Under the pieces are notes generated by a model. The model was not told where the DNA came from. It ran no database searches and saw only the letters and a program-made list of their open reading frames with translations. This document shows positions 9,364 to 17,101 of a stretch of 64,000 bases of DNA, piece after piece. Position 1 is the stretch's first letter, and the number at the start of each line of letters is the position of its first letter. The DNA comes from Saccharibacter sp. EH611 (lineage in GTDB: Bacteria > Pseudomonadota > Alphaproteobacteria > Acetobacterales > Acetobacteraceae), in the NCBI RefSeq assembly GCF_009834765.1, contig NZ_WVHP01000021.1, positions 310,001 through 374,000 on the forward strand, written 5' to 3'. The position numbers and the translations under genes were made by a program.

Positions 9364-10245
9364 ATGTCTGACAGCAAGACAACATCCGTAGGGTTGGTGT
9401 GTGCTCCGTCTGACTTGCGTCATGTGGAAGACATCGTCACACGTTCGGGAACGTCTTTTGCGCGGGGTATGAAGATTTTGCCGCCGGCGCGTCGGCAGGG
9501 CATGTTCGCCGTTTACGCATTTTGTCGGTTGGTTGATGATATTGCCGATGGCGACACTGACCATGCCGACCCCATGCAGGCCCTTGATGCATGGCGTCGC
9601 CGTATTGCCGCTTTGTATGAAGGCAAGACCTCTGATGCGCTAGATCGCGTGTTGCTAACGACGATCGAACGGTATCATTTACGTCAGGAAGATTTTACTG
9701 CTGTTATTGATGGCATGGCGATGGATTGTGGTAAGCCGATTGTCGCGCCTGATGAAAAGACATTGGATCATTATTGTGATTGTGTTGCTTCAGCGGTTGG
9801 GCGTCTTTCAAGCCGGATTTTCGGGATGGGTGAACCAGAGGGTGACCGGCTTGCTTATCATCTAGGGCGAGCCCTACAGATCACGAATATTTTGCGTGAT
9901 ATTGGGGAGGATGCACAGCGTGGCCGGCTTTATTTGCCAGCTGAGCTTCTCCAGCGTTTTTCTGTACCGAAAGAGCCTTCAAAGGCGCTTTATGCACCAG
10001 GGCTTGATGGTTTGTGTCGTATCATGGCCATGCGGGCTTCAGACCATTTCCGAGCAGCGGAACGCATTATGAACCGAGGGGCAAAAGAGGCTGTGCGTCC
10101 GGCACGCATTATGGCGGCCTCGTATAAAGTGACCTTAGCAGCCCTGAAAAAGCGCGGTTGGCACCATCCAAATGCTCCCTTGCATGTATGTTCCATGCGA
10201 AAAAAGCTGGGTATGCTGCTCGCTTGTTTTGGGGTGTCTGTATGA
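9364..10245 (+). CDS. hpnD: Presqualene diphosphate synthase HpnD
   Basis: Condenses two farnesyl diphosphates to presqualene diphosphate. Motifs seen are FARGMKILPPARRQGMFAVY, the aspartate-rich LVDDIADGD, the second acidic motif NILRDIGED and the family block GRLYLP. The ATG at 9364 gives 293 residues and has GAGGGAAAAG upstream. An in-frame start at 9250 lies inside hpnC and is unlikely. The stop overlaps the hpnE start by four bases (ATGA, 10242-10245), so hpnD and hpnE are probably translationally coupled. It is a paralogue of hpnC by ancient duplication, with little residual identity outside the two acidic motifs. Confidence 0.92.
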   Translation: MSDSKTTSVGLVCAPSDLRHVEDIVTRSGTSFARGMKILPPARRQGMFAVYAFCRLVDDIADGDTDHADPMQALDAWRRRIAALYEGKTSDALDRVLLTTIERYHLRQEDFTAVIDGMAMDCGKPIVAPDEKTLDHYCDCVASAVGRLSSRIFGMGEPEGDRLAYHLGRALQITNILRDIGEDAQRGRLYLPAELLQRFSVPKEPSKALYAPGLDGLCRIMAMRASDHFRAAERIMNRGAKEAVRPARIMAASYKVTLAALKKRGWHHPNAPLHVCSMRKKLGMLLACFGVSV

Positions 10246-11540
10246 GCCGCGTCCATATTATTGGAGGGGGGCTTGCGGGTTTGTCGGCAGCGGTAGAGCT
10301 TGCACCTCAGGCTCAGGTTGAGCTGTATGAGGCCGGGCCTGCATGCGGCGGCCGGGCGCGTTCTTTTCACGATAAAGCGCTTGATACGGTGATTGATAAT
10401 GGCAATCACCTCATGCTGTCGGCTAATCCTTGTACATTCCGTTATCTTGACCTGTTGGGAGCGCGTCATACTCTCCAAGGGCCTGGGGAGCCTATTTTCC
10501 CATGGTTTGATTTGAATGAAAAACGCGGTTGGACTGTACGGCTCTCTCCTGGCAAAATCCCTTTTTGGTTGTTGAGTAAGCGCCGACGGGTGCCGGGGAT
10601 GACGTTGAAAGAAACGACAGCTCTGGTGCGCCTGATGCGTGCTGATGACGATACAGTTGTCTCTGATTGCCTTGCAGAGGGGGCACTTGCGCGGCGTTTG
10701 CTCGAGCCTTTTGCGGTCTCGGTTATGAATACGCCGAGCAATGAGAGTAGTGCTGCCTTGCTTGGCAATGTTGTACGTCGCACGCTCGCTCAAGGTGGAC
10801 AAGCCTGTTGTCCTTGGATGGCCGCTCATGGGCTTTCTGAGAGTTTCGTGACACCTGCACTGGCCTATCTTGAGCAGTACCATGCGTCTGTTCATACAGG
10901 CACACGCGTGGCGGCGCTTCGTTATGAGCGTGGGCGCGTTGTCGCGCTTGAGACCTCGTCAGGGGAGGTTGCGTTGGGGGCAGAAGAGTCGGTGATTATG
11001 GCTGTGCCTGCACCGGTTGCCACGTCCTTACTGCCAGGGCTTGATGGGCCTGACCAGTTCGAGAGCATTGCCAATGCGCATTTCCGTCTGCCTTTTCACT
11101 TAAAACCTCGTGGTGTTGTGGCGCAGGCACGCTTTGTCGGTCTTATTGGCGGTATTGCGGAGTGGGGATTTGTGCATGACGATGTTCTGTCTGTTACCGT
11201 TAGTGCAGCAAATCGTTATGCAGATCGTTCACAAACAGAGATGCTCGAGACCATTTGGAGCGAGCTTTTGCAGGCACTAAATCCCATTTTGGAAGAGCCA
11301 TTGCCGCAAGTAATGCCAACAGCGCGTCTCATTCGTGAAAAGCGTGCGACTTTTGCTGCAACACCTGAGCAAAATCGCCGTCGTCCGGGAGCTGCTACCC
11401 CTTATATCAACCTTGCTCTTGCAGGGGATTGGACTGATACTGGCTTACCCGCCACGATTGAAGGAGCTCTTCAATCGGGGCTTGATGCTGTTGCTTTATT
11501 GGGTTTCCGTTCAGAAAGAACCAGAGTAGAAGCGGCATAA
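10242..11540 (+). CDS. hpnE: Hydroxysqualene dehydroxylase HpnE
   Basis: An FAD-dependent amine-oxidase/phytoene-desaturase-like enzyme that reduces hydroxysqualene to squalene, the third squalene step. The N-terminal dinucleotide-binding motif is VHIIGGGLAGLSAAVELA (residues 4-21). The C-terminal FAD motif lies around LALAGDWTDTGLPATIEGA. The ATG at 10242 gives 432 residues and overlaps the hpnD stop. An upstream in-frame start at 10158 would run 84 bases into hpnD and is not favoured. It is followed after 84 bp by the cyclase gene. Confidence 0.9.
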   Translation: MSRVHIIGGGLAGLSAAVELAPQAQVELYEAGPACGGRARSFHDKALDTVIDNGNHLMLSANPCTFRYLDLLGARHTLQGPGEPIFPWFDLNEKRGWTVRLSPGKIPFWLLSKRRRVPGMTLKETTALVRLMRADDDTVVSDCLAEGALARRLLEPFAVSVMNTPSNESSAALLGNVVRRTLAQGGQACCPWMAAHGLSESFVTPALAYLEQYHASVHTGTRVAALRYERGRVVALETSSGEVALGAEESVIMAVPAPVATSLLPGLDGPDQFESIANAHFRLPFHLKPRGVVAQARFVGLIGGIAEWGFVHDDVLSVTVSAANRYADRSQTEMLETIWSELLQALNPILEEPLPQVMPTARLIREKRATFAATPEQNRRRPGAATPYINLALAGDWTDTGLPATIEGALQSGLDAVALLGFRSERTRVEAA

Positions 11541-11624
11541 TATTGCCAAAATCTTCGTGTTTGAGAACGCGCCGATCTAAACATGTCCGTGTTGATGCGT
11601 GACTAAGGGATTAAGGAGAGTTCA

Positions 11625-13580
11625 GTGAGTGAGACGTCGTTCCGTCAAAAATTAGGGGCCACTGCGATTGAGCGGGCGATTGAGGGATCTCATGCTGCTC
11701 TGGGTCGCCGTCAGAATGATGATGGGCATTGGGTTTTTGAGTTGGAAGCCGATGCGACAATTCCTGCTGAATATGTGCTGCTAGAGCATTTCCTTGATCG
11801 CATTGATGCGGATAGACAACAAAAGATCGGCGTATATTTGCGTCGTATTCAAGGTGATCATGGGGGTTGGCCGCTCTATCAAGATGGCGGCTTTGATATT
11901 TCAGCGACCGTGAAAGCTTACTTTGCGCTGAAAGCGATTGGGGACGATCCTGAGGCGTTGCATATGCGCCGGGCGCGTGCGGCGATCTTGCAGCATGGTG
12001 GGGCAGAGCGGAGTAACGTTTTCACTCGCATTCAGCTTGCTCTTTTTGGTGAAGTGCCGTGGGATGCGGTGCCTGTTATGCCGGTTGAGTTGATGCTGCT
12101 TCCACGTAAAGCATTCTTCTCTGTTTGGAATATGTCTTACTGGTCACGCACGGTCATTGCACCGCTGTTGGTGTTGAGTGCGCGTAAGCCCAAGGCCATT
12201 AATCCAAAGAATGTACATGTGCAGGAGCTTTTCAAAACCCCACCAGCTCACGTGAAAGACTGGATTCGTGGGCCATACCGCTCCATTTGGGGGCGTGCGT
12301 TTAAGGGGCTTGATACGTTGCTCCGCCCGATTGTGCCGCACTTGCCTAAAGCAACGCATGAAAAGGCCATTAAAACAGCGATCTCTTTTATTGAAGAACG
12401 CCTCAGTGCTGGTGGGCTTGGGGCTATTTATCCCGCTATGGCCAATGTCGTGATGATGTATCGCACATTGGGTGTGCCCGATGATGATCCGCGGGTAGTT
12501 CAAGCATGGCAAGCGCTGCAAGATTTGATGGTGGAAAAAGACGGGGAGATCTATTGCCAACCCTGCGTGTCCCCAGTGTGGGATACAGGCCTTTCAGGTC
12601 TAGCGATGATGGAGGCGGCCTCAGGGCCCAAAGGCACAAAAACGCCTGAAACGATGAAAGGGCTTCGTAAAGCAGCAGCATGGTTGCGTGAGAGGCAGAT
12701 TTTGGATGTTAAAGGTGATTGGGCGATTAATGCGCCATCTTTGCGTCCTGGTGGTTGGGCTTTCCAATATGAAAACGATTATTATCCCGATGTGGATGAT
12801 ACGGCTGTGGTCGGGATGCTCCTTCAGCGCATTGATCCGGAAGAAAATCACGAGGCCATTGAGCGTGCGCGTGAGTGGATTATTGGAATGCAGAGCAGCA
12901 ATGGTGGCTGGGGGGCGTTCGATATTGATAATGATCTTGAAGCCCTCAACCATATTCCATTTTCCGATCACGGAGCGCTGCTAGACCCGCCAACGGCCGA
13001 TGTGTCTGCACGGTGTGTGTCTTTCCTAGCCCAGCTTGGCCATCCTGAAGATCGTCCTGTGATTGAGAAGGGGTTGGCGTATCTGCGCGCAGAGCAGGAG
13101 ACAAATGGAAGCTGGTTTGGACGTTGGGGAACCAACTATATTTACGGCACATGGTCTGTTTTGTGTGCGCTGAATATCGCCGGCGTGCCGCATGATGATG
13201 CGATGGTGAAGCGTGCGGTACGTTGGCTAGAAAGTGTGCAGAATCCTGATGGCGGCTGGGGTGAAGATTGCGCCAGCTATGAAGGGGCTGAGCCGGGGCG
13301 GTATAAGGAAAGCCTGCCAACGCAAACAGCTTGGGCGACGTTAGCACTTATGGCGGTCGGGCGACGTGACACAGAGGCTGTAGAGAAAGGCATGGCCTAT
13401 CTTGCTCAAGCTCAGGATGAGCACGGTGAGTGGCATGAAGAGCCTTATAATGCCGTTGGTTTCCCGAAAGTCTTTTACCTGCGTTACCATGGCTATAAGC
13501 AGTTCTTCCCGCTGACAGCTTTGTCACGATATCGCAATTTGGGCACGAGCAATTCAGGTCGTGTGGAATACGGGTTCTAA
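11625..13580 (+). CDS. shc: Squalene-hopene cyclase
   Basis: Cyclises squalene to hopene/hopanol at the membrane surface and is the committing enzyme of hopanoid synthesis. At 651 residues it is of normal family length. The catalytic DVDDTAVV (DxDDTA) acid motif is near residue 388, and several QW repeats (for example QSSNGGWG and QNPDGGWG) lie along the alpha-barrel. It starts with GTG at 11625 behind a strong AAGGAGAG site. Its TAA overlaps the hpnG ATG (TAATG, 13578-13582), implying translational coupling. Also called hpnF. Confidence 0.96.
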   Translation: MSETSFRQKLGATAIERAIEGSHAALGRRQNDDGHWVFELEADATIPAEYVLLEHFLDRIDADRQQKIGVYLRRIQGDHGGWPLYQDGGFDISATVKAYFALKAIGDDPEALHMRRARAAILQHGGAERSNVFTRIQLALFGEVPWDAVPVMPVELMLLPRKAFFSVWNMSYWSRTVIAPLLVLSARKPKAINPKNVHVQELFKTPPAHVKDWIRGPYRSIWGRAFKGLDTLLRPIVPHLPKATHEKAIKTAISFIEERLSAGGLGAIYPAMANVVMMYRTLGVPDDDPRVVQAWQALQDLMVEKDGEIYCQPCVSPVWDTGLSGLAMMEAASGPKGTKTPETMKGLRKAAAWLRERQILDVKGDWAINAPSLRPGGWAFQYENDYYPDVDDTAVVGMLLQRIDPEENHEAIERAREWIIGMQSSNGGWGAFDIDNDLEALNHIPFSDHGALLDPPTADVSARCVSFLAQLGHPEDRPVIEKGLAYLRAEQETNGSWFGRWGTNYIYGTWSVLCALNIAGVPHDDAMVKRAVRWLESVQNPDGGWGEDCASYEGAEPGRYKESLPTQTAWATLALMAVGRRDTEAVEKGMAYLAQAQDEHGEWHEEPYNAVGFPKVFYLRYHGYKQFFPLTALSRYRNLGTSNSGRVEYGF

Positions 13581-14230
13581 TGCTTGGGGTTCTGACAGGG
13601 CTTCAGCAAGAAGCTGCCCTTATCCGCCGCGTTTTCCCTCATAGCCCTGTTGAGCTGAGCTATGCGTCGGAACAAGGGGCTGTTGAAGCAATGGGGCGAC
13701 TTCAAGAAGCTGGAGTCACAAAAGTCTTATCGTTTGGTTGCGCGGGAGGTCTGTCGCCTTCAGTGGAACCGGGGACGATTATTGTTGCCGATCGTGTGCA
13801 TGTTGGTAGCCGGGATTACAGAACAGACGCGTCGTTGAGTGCGCTATGTGGGCGTGATGGTGATGTAGCCTTGTCGGGCGGTGTGCTTCATAGCCGTGAG
13901 ATGGTCGCTCAAGCAGAGCAGAAACGTCGTTTGTATCAAGAGACGCACTGTTTAGCTGTTGATATGGAAAGTGGCGTTGTAGCCTGTTCTGGCTTGCCGT
14001 TCGCTGTGTTGCGCGTCGTCTGTGATGACGCTGCACGTGACTTACCACCAGCAGCAGGGGAGGCAATGGACAAAGGCCGCGTCAAATGCGCTGCGCTTAT
14101 ACGGTCTATTGTGCGCCATCCTAAGCAAATCTCCGCACTCATGAGTTTGGGGAGGGATGCATCGCGGGCGCGTCAGGCGATGGCATGCTTTTTGCACGAG
14201 CATCAAGAGAGCTTGAAGACAGCAGAATAA
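13580..14230 (+). CDS. hpnG: Adenosylhopane nucleosidase/phosphorylase HpnG
   Basis: A purine-nucleoside-phosphorylase/MTA-nucleosidase-fold enzyme of 216 residues that removes adenine from adenosylhopane in extended C35 hopanoid synthesis. Visible features are the N-terminal GVLTGLQQEA, the phosphate/ribose-site FGCAGGL, AVDMESGVVA (about residues 128-137) and the general acid region VCDDAARDLP. Its start overlaps the shc stop. The enzyme expected before it, radical SAM HpnH, which makes adenosylhopane, is not encoded next to it here; rpsB follows instead. Start TAATG is the only sensible one. Confidence 0.88.
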   Translation: MLGVLTGLQQEAALIRRVFPHSPVELSYASEQGAVEAMGRLQEAGVTKVLSFGCAGGLSPSVEPGTIIVADRVHVGSRDYRTDASLSALCGRDGDVALSGGVLHSREMVAQAEQKRRLYQETHCLAVDMESGVVACSGLPFAVLRVVCDDAARDLPPAAGEAMDKGRVKCAALIRSIVRHPKQISALMSLGRDASRARQAMACFLHEHQESLKTAE

Positions 14231-14305
14231 GCTTGTTTTTATGCTGATTTTTTCGTAAGCATGACCCAGTTTCCCTTCCGATCCGTTGGAGGGGAGTATT
14301 TCGCA

Positions 14306-14358
14306 CGCACGGCCCGGATATCCTGGTGTCCTTTTGTAAAAGAGGGCGTTGCCGTGCG
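14306..14358 (+). promoter_or_regulatory. Structured 5' leader of rpsB
   Basis: An 8-bp perfect stem (CGCACGGC 14306-14313 with 14351-14358) encloses two smaller hairpins, one around 14314-14326 and one formed by CTTT/AAAG at 14331-14342, giving a three-way-junction shape. The rpsB ribosome site (TAAAGG, about 14377-14382) lies 20 bases downstream. Leaders of this kind on ribosomal protein operons often bind the encoded protein; binding of S2 here is inference. Confidence 0.45.
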
Positions 14359-14390
14359 GAGGACAAACCAGAGAATAAAGGTTGCTTATT

Positions 14391-15176
14391 ATGGCAATGC
14401 CTCAGTTCACAATGCGTCAGCTGCTCGAAGCTGGTGTGCATTTCGGTCACCACACACGCCGCTGGAACCCAGCAATGGCGCCTTACCTTTTCGGTGTGCG
14501 TAACCAAGTCCACATTATCGACCTTCAGCAGACCGTTCCTTTGCTGGATCGTGCGCTGAACCAGGTGCGTAGCACCGTTGCTTCTGGCGGTCGCGTGTTG
14601 TTCGTGGGCACAAAGCGTGCTGCTGCAGAGCATGTGGCAGAAGCAGCTCAGCGTTGCGGTCAGTACTACGTCAACCATCGTTGGCTCGGCGGTATGCTGA
14701 CAAACTGGAAGACCATCACAGGCTCCATCAAGCGTCTGCGTGGCATTGATGAGATGCTCGCTGGTGATACGACCGGTCTGACAAAGAAAGAAATTCTGGA
14801 CATCACCCGTGACCGTGAGAAGCTGGAACGCTCCCTCGGTGGGATCAAGGACATGGGCGGACTGCCAGACCTTCTTTTTGTGATCGACACAAACAAAGAG
14901 AAGCTGGCTGTTGAAGAAGCTAATAAGCTAGGCATTCCTGTGATTGCTGTGCTCGACAGCAACTCAGATCCAAAGGGCGTGACGTTCCCAATCCCAGGGA
15001 ATGATGACGCGATCCGTGCGATCACAACCTATTGCGATCTGGTTTCTTCTGCTGTTCTGGATGGTATTTCCGCTGAACTCGCAGCATCTGGGCAGGATCT
15101 GGGTGCTTCCGAGGAAGTTCCAGTTGAAAGCCTCCCAGCTGAGGGTGATGCTGAGAAAGCTAAAGCAGAGGCGTAA
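14391..15176 (+). CDS. rpsB: 30S ribosomal protein S2
   Basis: A small-subunit ribosomal protein of 261 residues. It shows the family start [15 protein letters not shown], then [30 protein letters not shown] and the late [11 protein letters not shown]. The C-terminal tail is acidic and Ala-rich, common in alphaproteobacterial S2. ATG 14391 is chosen over an in-frame TTG nine bases earlier because it has a properly spaced AAAGG site and matches the family. It is linked to tsf through a 107-bp spacer with two hairpins. Confidence 0.97.
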   Translation: MAMPQFTMRQLLEAGVHFGHHTRRWNPAMAPYLFGVRNQVHIIDLQQTVPLLDRALNQVRSTVASGGRVLFVGTKRAAAEHVAEAAQRCGQYYVNHRWLGGMLTNWKTITGSIKRLRGIDEMLAGDTTGLTKKEILDITRDREKLERSLGGIKDMGGLPDLLFVIDTNKEKLAVEEANKLGIPVIAVLDSNSDPKGVTFPIPGNDDAIRAITTYCDLVSSAVLDGISAELAASGQDLGASEEVPVESLPAEGDAEKAKAEA

Positions 15177-15190
15177 AAGCCTTTCGGGCG

Positions 15191-15269
15191 TCTGACATGA
15201 CGATGTCAGAAGGTCTGTACTATTATTGACCATGCGGTTGGGCGAAAGGCTCAACCGCATGGATTTTTT
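15191..15269 (+). terminator. Two hairpins between rpsB and tsf, second with U-run
   Basis: Hairpin one pairs TCTGACAT (15191-15198) with 15203-15210 around GACG. Hairpin two pairs CCATGCGGTTG (15230-15240) with 15252-15262 and is followed by T6 (15264-15269), an intrinsic-terminator shape that ends right at the tsf ribosome site (AAGGGG). It probably acts as a partial terminator/attenuator lowering tsf relative to rpsB, or it may sequester the tsf site. Confidence 0.7.
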
Positions 15270-15283
15270 AAGGGGTGACAGAG

Positions 15284-16195
15284 ATGGCAGAGATCACTGC
15301 AGCACTCGTGCGTGAAATGCGCGAAGCAACCGGCGCTGGCATGATGGATTGTAAAAAAGCGCTGACCGAAACCAATGGCGACAAAGAAGCCGCGATTGAT
15401 TGGTTGCGTAAGAAGGGCCTGTCACAGGCTGCTAAGAAGTCCAGCCGCGTTGCCGCAGAAGGCTTGGTCGCTGTTGCAACAGCACCCAACAAAGCTGCTG
15501 TTGTTGAGGTGAATGCTGAGACAGACTTCGTGGCCCGTAACGAAGCTTTCCAGGCAGCTGTGCAGCAGATTGCTGAAGCCGCTCTGGAAGTTGGTGAAGA
15601 TCTCGATGCGCTGAAGGCAGCAAAACTGCCATCAGGTCGCACGGTTGCTGATGAGTTGACCCACTTGGTTGCAACCATCGGTGAAAACATGACGCTGCGT
15701 CGTGCACGCGTGCTGACGGTTCCATCCGGTGTGGTGGCAACCTACGTTCATGGTGCCCTGCGCCCAGGCGTTGGTCGTATCGGTGTGTTGGCTGCTATTG
15801 AAGCCCCTTCTGAAACAGATGCGCTGGTGACATTGGGTCGTCAGGTTGGCATGCATGTTGCAGCAACCCGTCCGACTTCACTCGATGTTGATGGCGTGGA
15901 TGCTGACGCTCTTGAGCGTGAGCGTTCTGTGCTGGTTGAGCAGGCTCGTGCTTCTGGCAAGCCTGAGAATATCATCGAGAAGATGGTCGATGGCCGCATT
16001 CGTAAGTTCTATGAAGAAGTGGTTCTTCTGGAGCAAGTCTGGGTTCATGACGGTGAAAGCCGCGTGAAGAAGGTTATCGAAAAAGCTGGTGCAAAGCTGG
16101 TGGATTTCGTGCGCTTCCATCTCGGTGAAGGTATCGAGAAGCAAGAAAGCAATTTTGCTGAGGAAGTGGCTCAGGCTTCTGGCCAAAAGAAATAA
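15284..16195 (+). CDS. tsf: Elongation factor Ts
   Basis: The guanine-nucleotide exchange factor for EF-Tu. The N-terminal signature [19 protein letters not shown] and the TDF segment [11 protein letters not shown], which inserts at the EF-Tu nucleotide site, are clear. The dimerisation core and the C-terminal [12 protein letters not shown] follow. The ATG at 15284 gives 303 residues and sits 8 bases after AAGGGG. An in-frame GTG at 15275 is less likely. A terminator follows within 60 bp, closing the rpsB-tsf unit. Confidence 0.97.
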   Translation: MAEITAALVREMREATGAGMMDCKKALTETNGDKEAAIDWLRKKGLSQAAKKSSRVAAEGLVAVATAPNKAAVVEVNAETDFVARNEAFQAAVQQIAEAALEVGEDLDALKAAKLPSGRTVADELTHLVATIGENMTLRRARVLTVPSGVVATYVHGALRPGVGRIGVLAAIEAPSETDALVTLGRQVGMHVAATRPTSLDVDGVDADALERERSVLVEQARASGKPENIIEKMVDGRIRKFYEEVVLLEQVWVHDGESRVKKVIEKAGAKLVDFVRFHLGEGIEKQESNFAEEVAQASGQKK

Positions 16196-16220
16196 GATCT
16201 TTGATTTTATGATCTTTATG

Positions 16221-16254
16221 AAAAGGGCTCTCGCGTTCTGCGAGGGCCTTTTTT
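16221..16254 (+). terminator. Intrinsic terminator of tsf
   Basis: AAAAGGGCTCTCGC (16221-16234) pairs with the GCGAGGGCC segment and T6 (16240-16254) with one or two wobble pairs. The U-run makes it a standard rho-independent terminator. Confidence 0.85.
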
Positions 16255-16290
16255 ATTGTGACTGTTGCAAAAGAAAGGAAGGGGCTTTCT

Positions 16291-17064
16291 ATGGTGGAGT
16301 GGGAAAATGCAGCAATCGTGTTGCGCACTGTACCTTATGGAGAGACCAGTCTTCTTGTTCATCTCCTCACTCAAGAGCATGGTGTATGGCGTGGCCTTGT
16401 GCGTGGGGGGATGTCACGCCGTCAGAGTGCGATATGGCAGGTTGGGACGATTCTTGCGGCACGATGGAAAGCGCGTCTTCCTGAAAACTTAGGTACGTTT
16501 ACAGGGGAGGCGGTGCGGTCTTGCGCTGCTTCTTTGATGGAAGCCCCGCTAGGGCTTGCATTGCTGAGTAGTGCATGTGCCCTGTGCAGTGAGGCATTGG
16601 CGGAGAAAGAAGCGCATCCTGCTTTGTTTTCTGAACTTGTGCGTTTGTTAAGCGAGGTGAGCGTGTCACCTGAAGCGCCGCCTATTGCCTCTTATATACG
16701 GTGGGAAGCTTTTTTATTGCAGGCCCTAGGTTATGGTCTTGATTTAACACGCTGTGCGGTGACGGGAGAACGAGAGAAGCTCATTTATGTCTCCCCACGG
16801 ACGGGGCGTGCGGTGAGTGAAAATGGCGCAGGGGAGTGGCGTGATCGTCTGCTACCGTTACCGCCTTTTTTACGCGATGACAGCGAGGGAGACCCCGTGC
16901 AGTGGTGTGAAGGGGTACGTCTGACAGGCTATTTCCTAGAACGTGCTGCTTTTGCATCTCATCACAAGCCGCTGCCATCTGCACGGGAACGGTTTGTTAC
17001 CTTGTTAGAAAGGCATGAAGAGGTTACGGGAAGAGCTGGACAGACGTTACCAGAACATGGCTAA
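16291..17064 (+). CDS. recO: DNA repair protein RecO
   Basis: A mediator that helps load RecA onto SSB-coated gapped DNA with RecR. The N-terminal OB-fold shows the typical VLRTVPYGETSLLVHLLTQE and GLVRGG; the rest is the helical domain with weak conservation. Like many alphaproteobacterial RecO proteins the zinc-finger cysteines are reduced: one pair-like cysteine is seen near TRCAVTG. ATG 16291 is chosen because AAGGAAGGGG precedes it; an in-frame GTG at 16258 lies within the tsf terminator. The protein has 257 residues. It is followed 37 bp later by parC. Confidence 0.85.
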   Translation: MVEWENAAIVLRTVPYGETSLLVHLLTQEHGVWRGLVRGGMSRRQSAIWQVGTILAARWKARLPENLGTFTGEAVRSCAASLMEAPLGLALLSSACALCSEALAEKEAHPALFSELVRLLSEVSVSPEAPPIASYIRWEAFLLQALGYGLDLTRCAVTGEREKLIYVSPRTGRAVSENGAGEWRDRLLPLPPFLRDDSEGDPVQWCEGVRLTGYFLERAAFASHHKPLPSARERFVTLLERHEEVTGRAGQTLPEHG

Positions 17065-17101
17065 TTAGGCATGTTTCCACCGACAGTAAGCAGGAGATCC
17101 T

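Noticed and set aside
9990-10895. A 301-codon open frame on the minus strand across hpnD-hpnE
   Set aside because: It lies antisense to two well-supported genes with overlapping coupled starts; its product is Arg/Pro/Cys-rich with no family features, a typical shadow frame.
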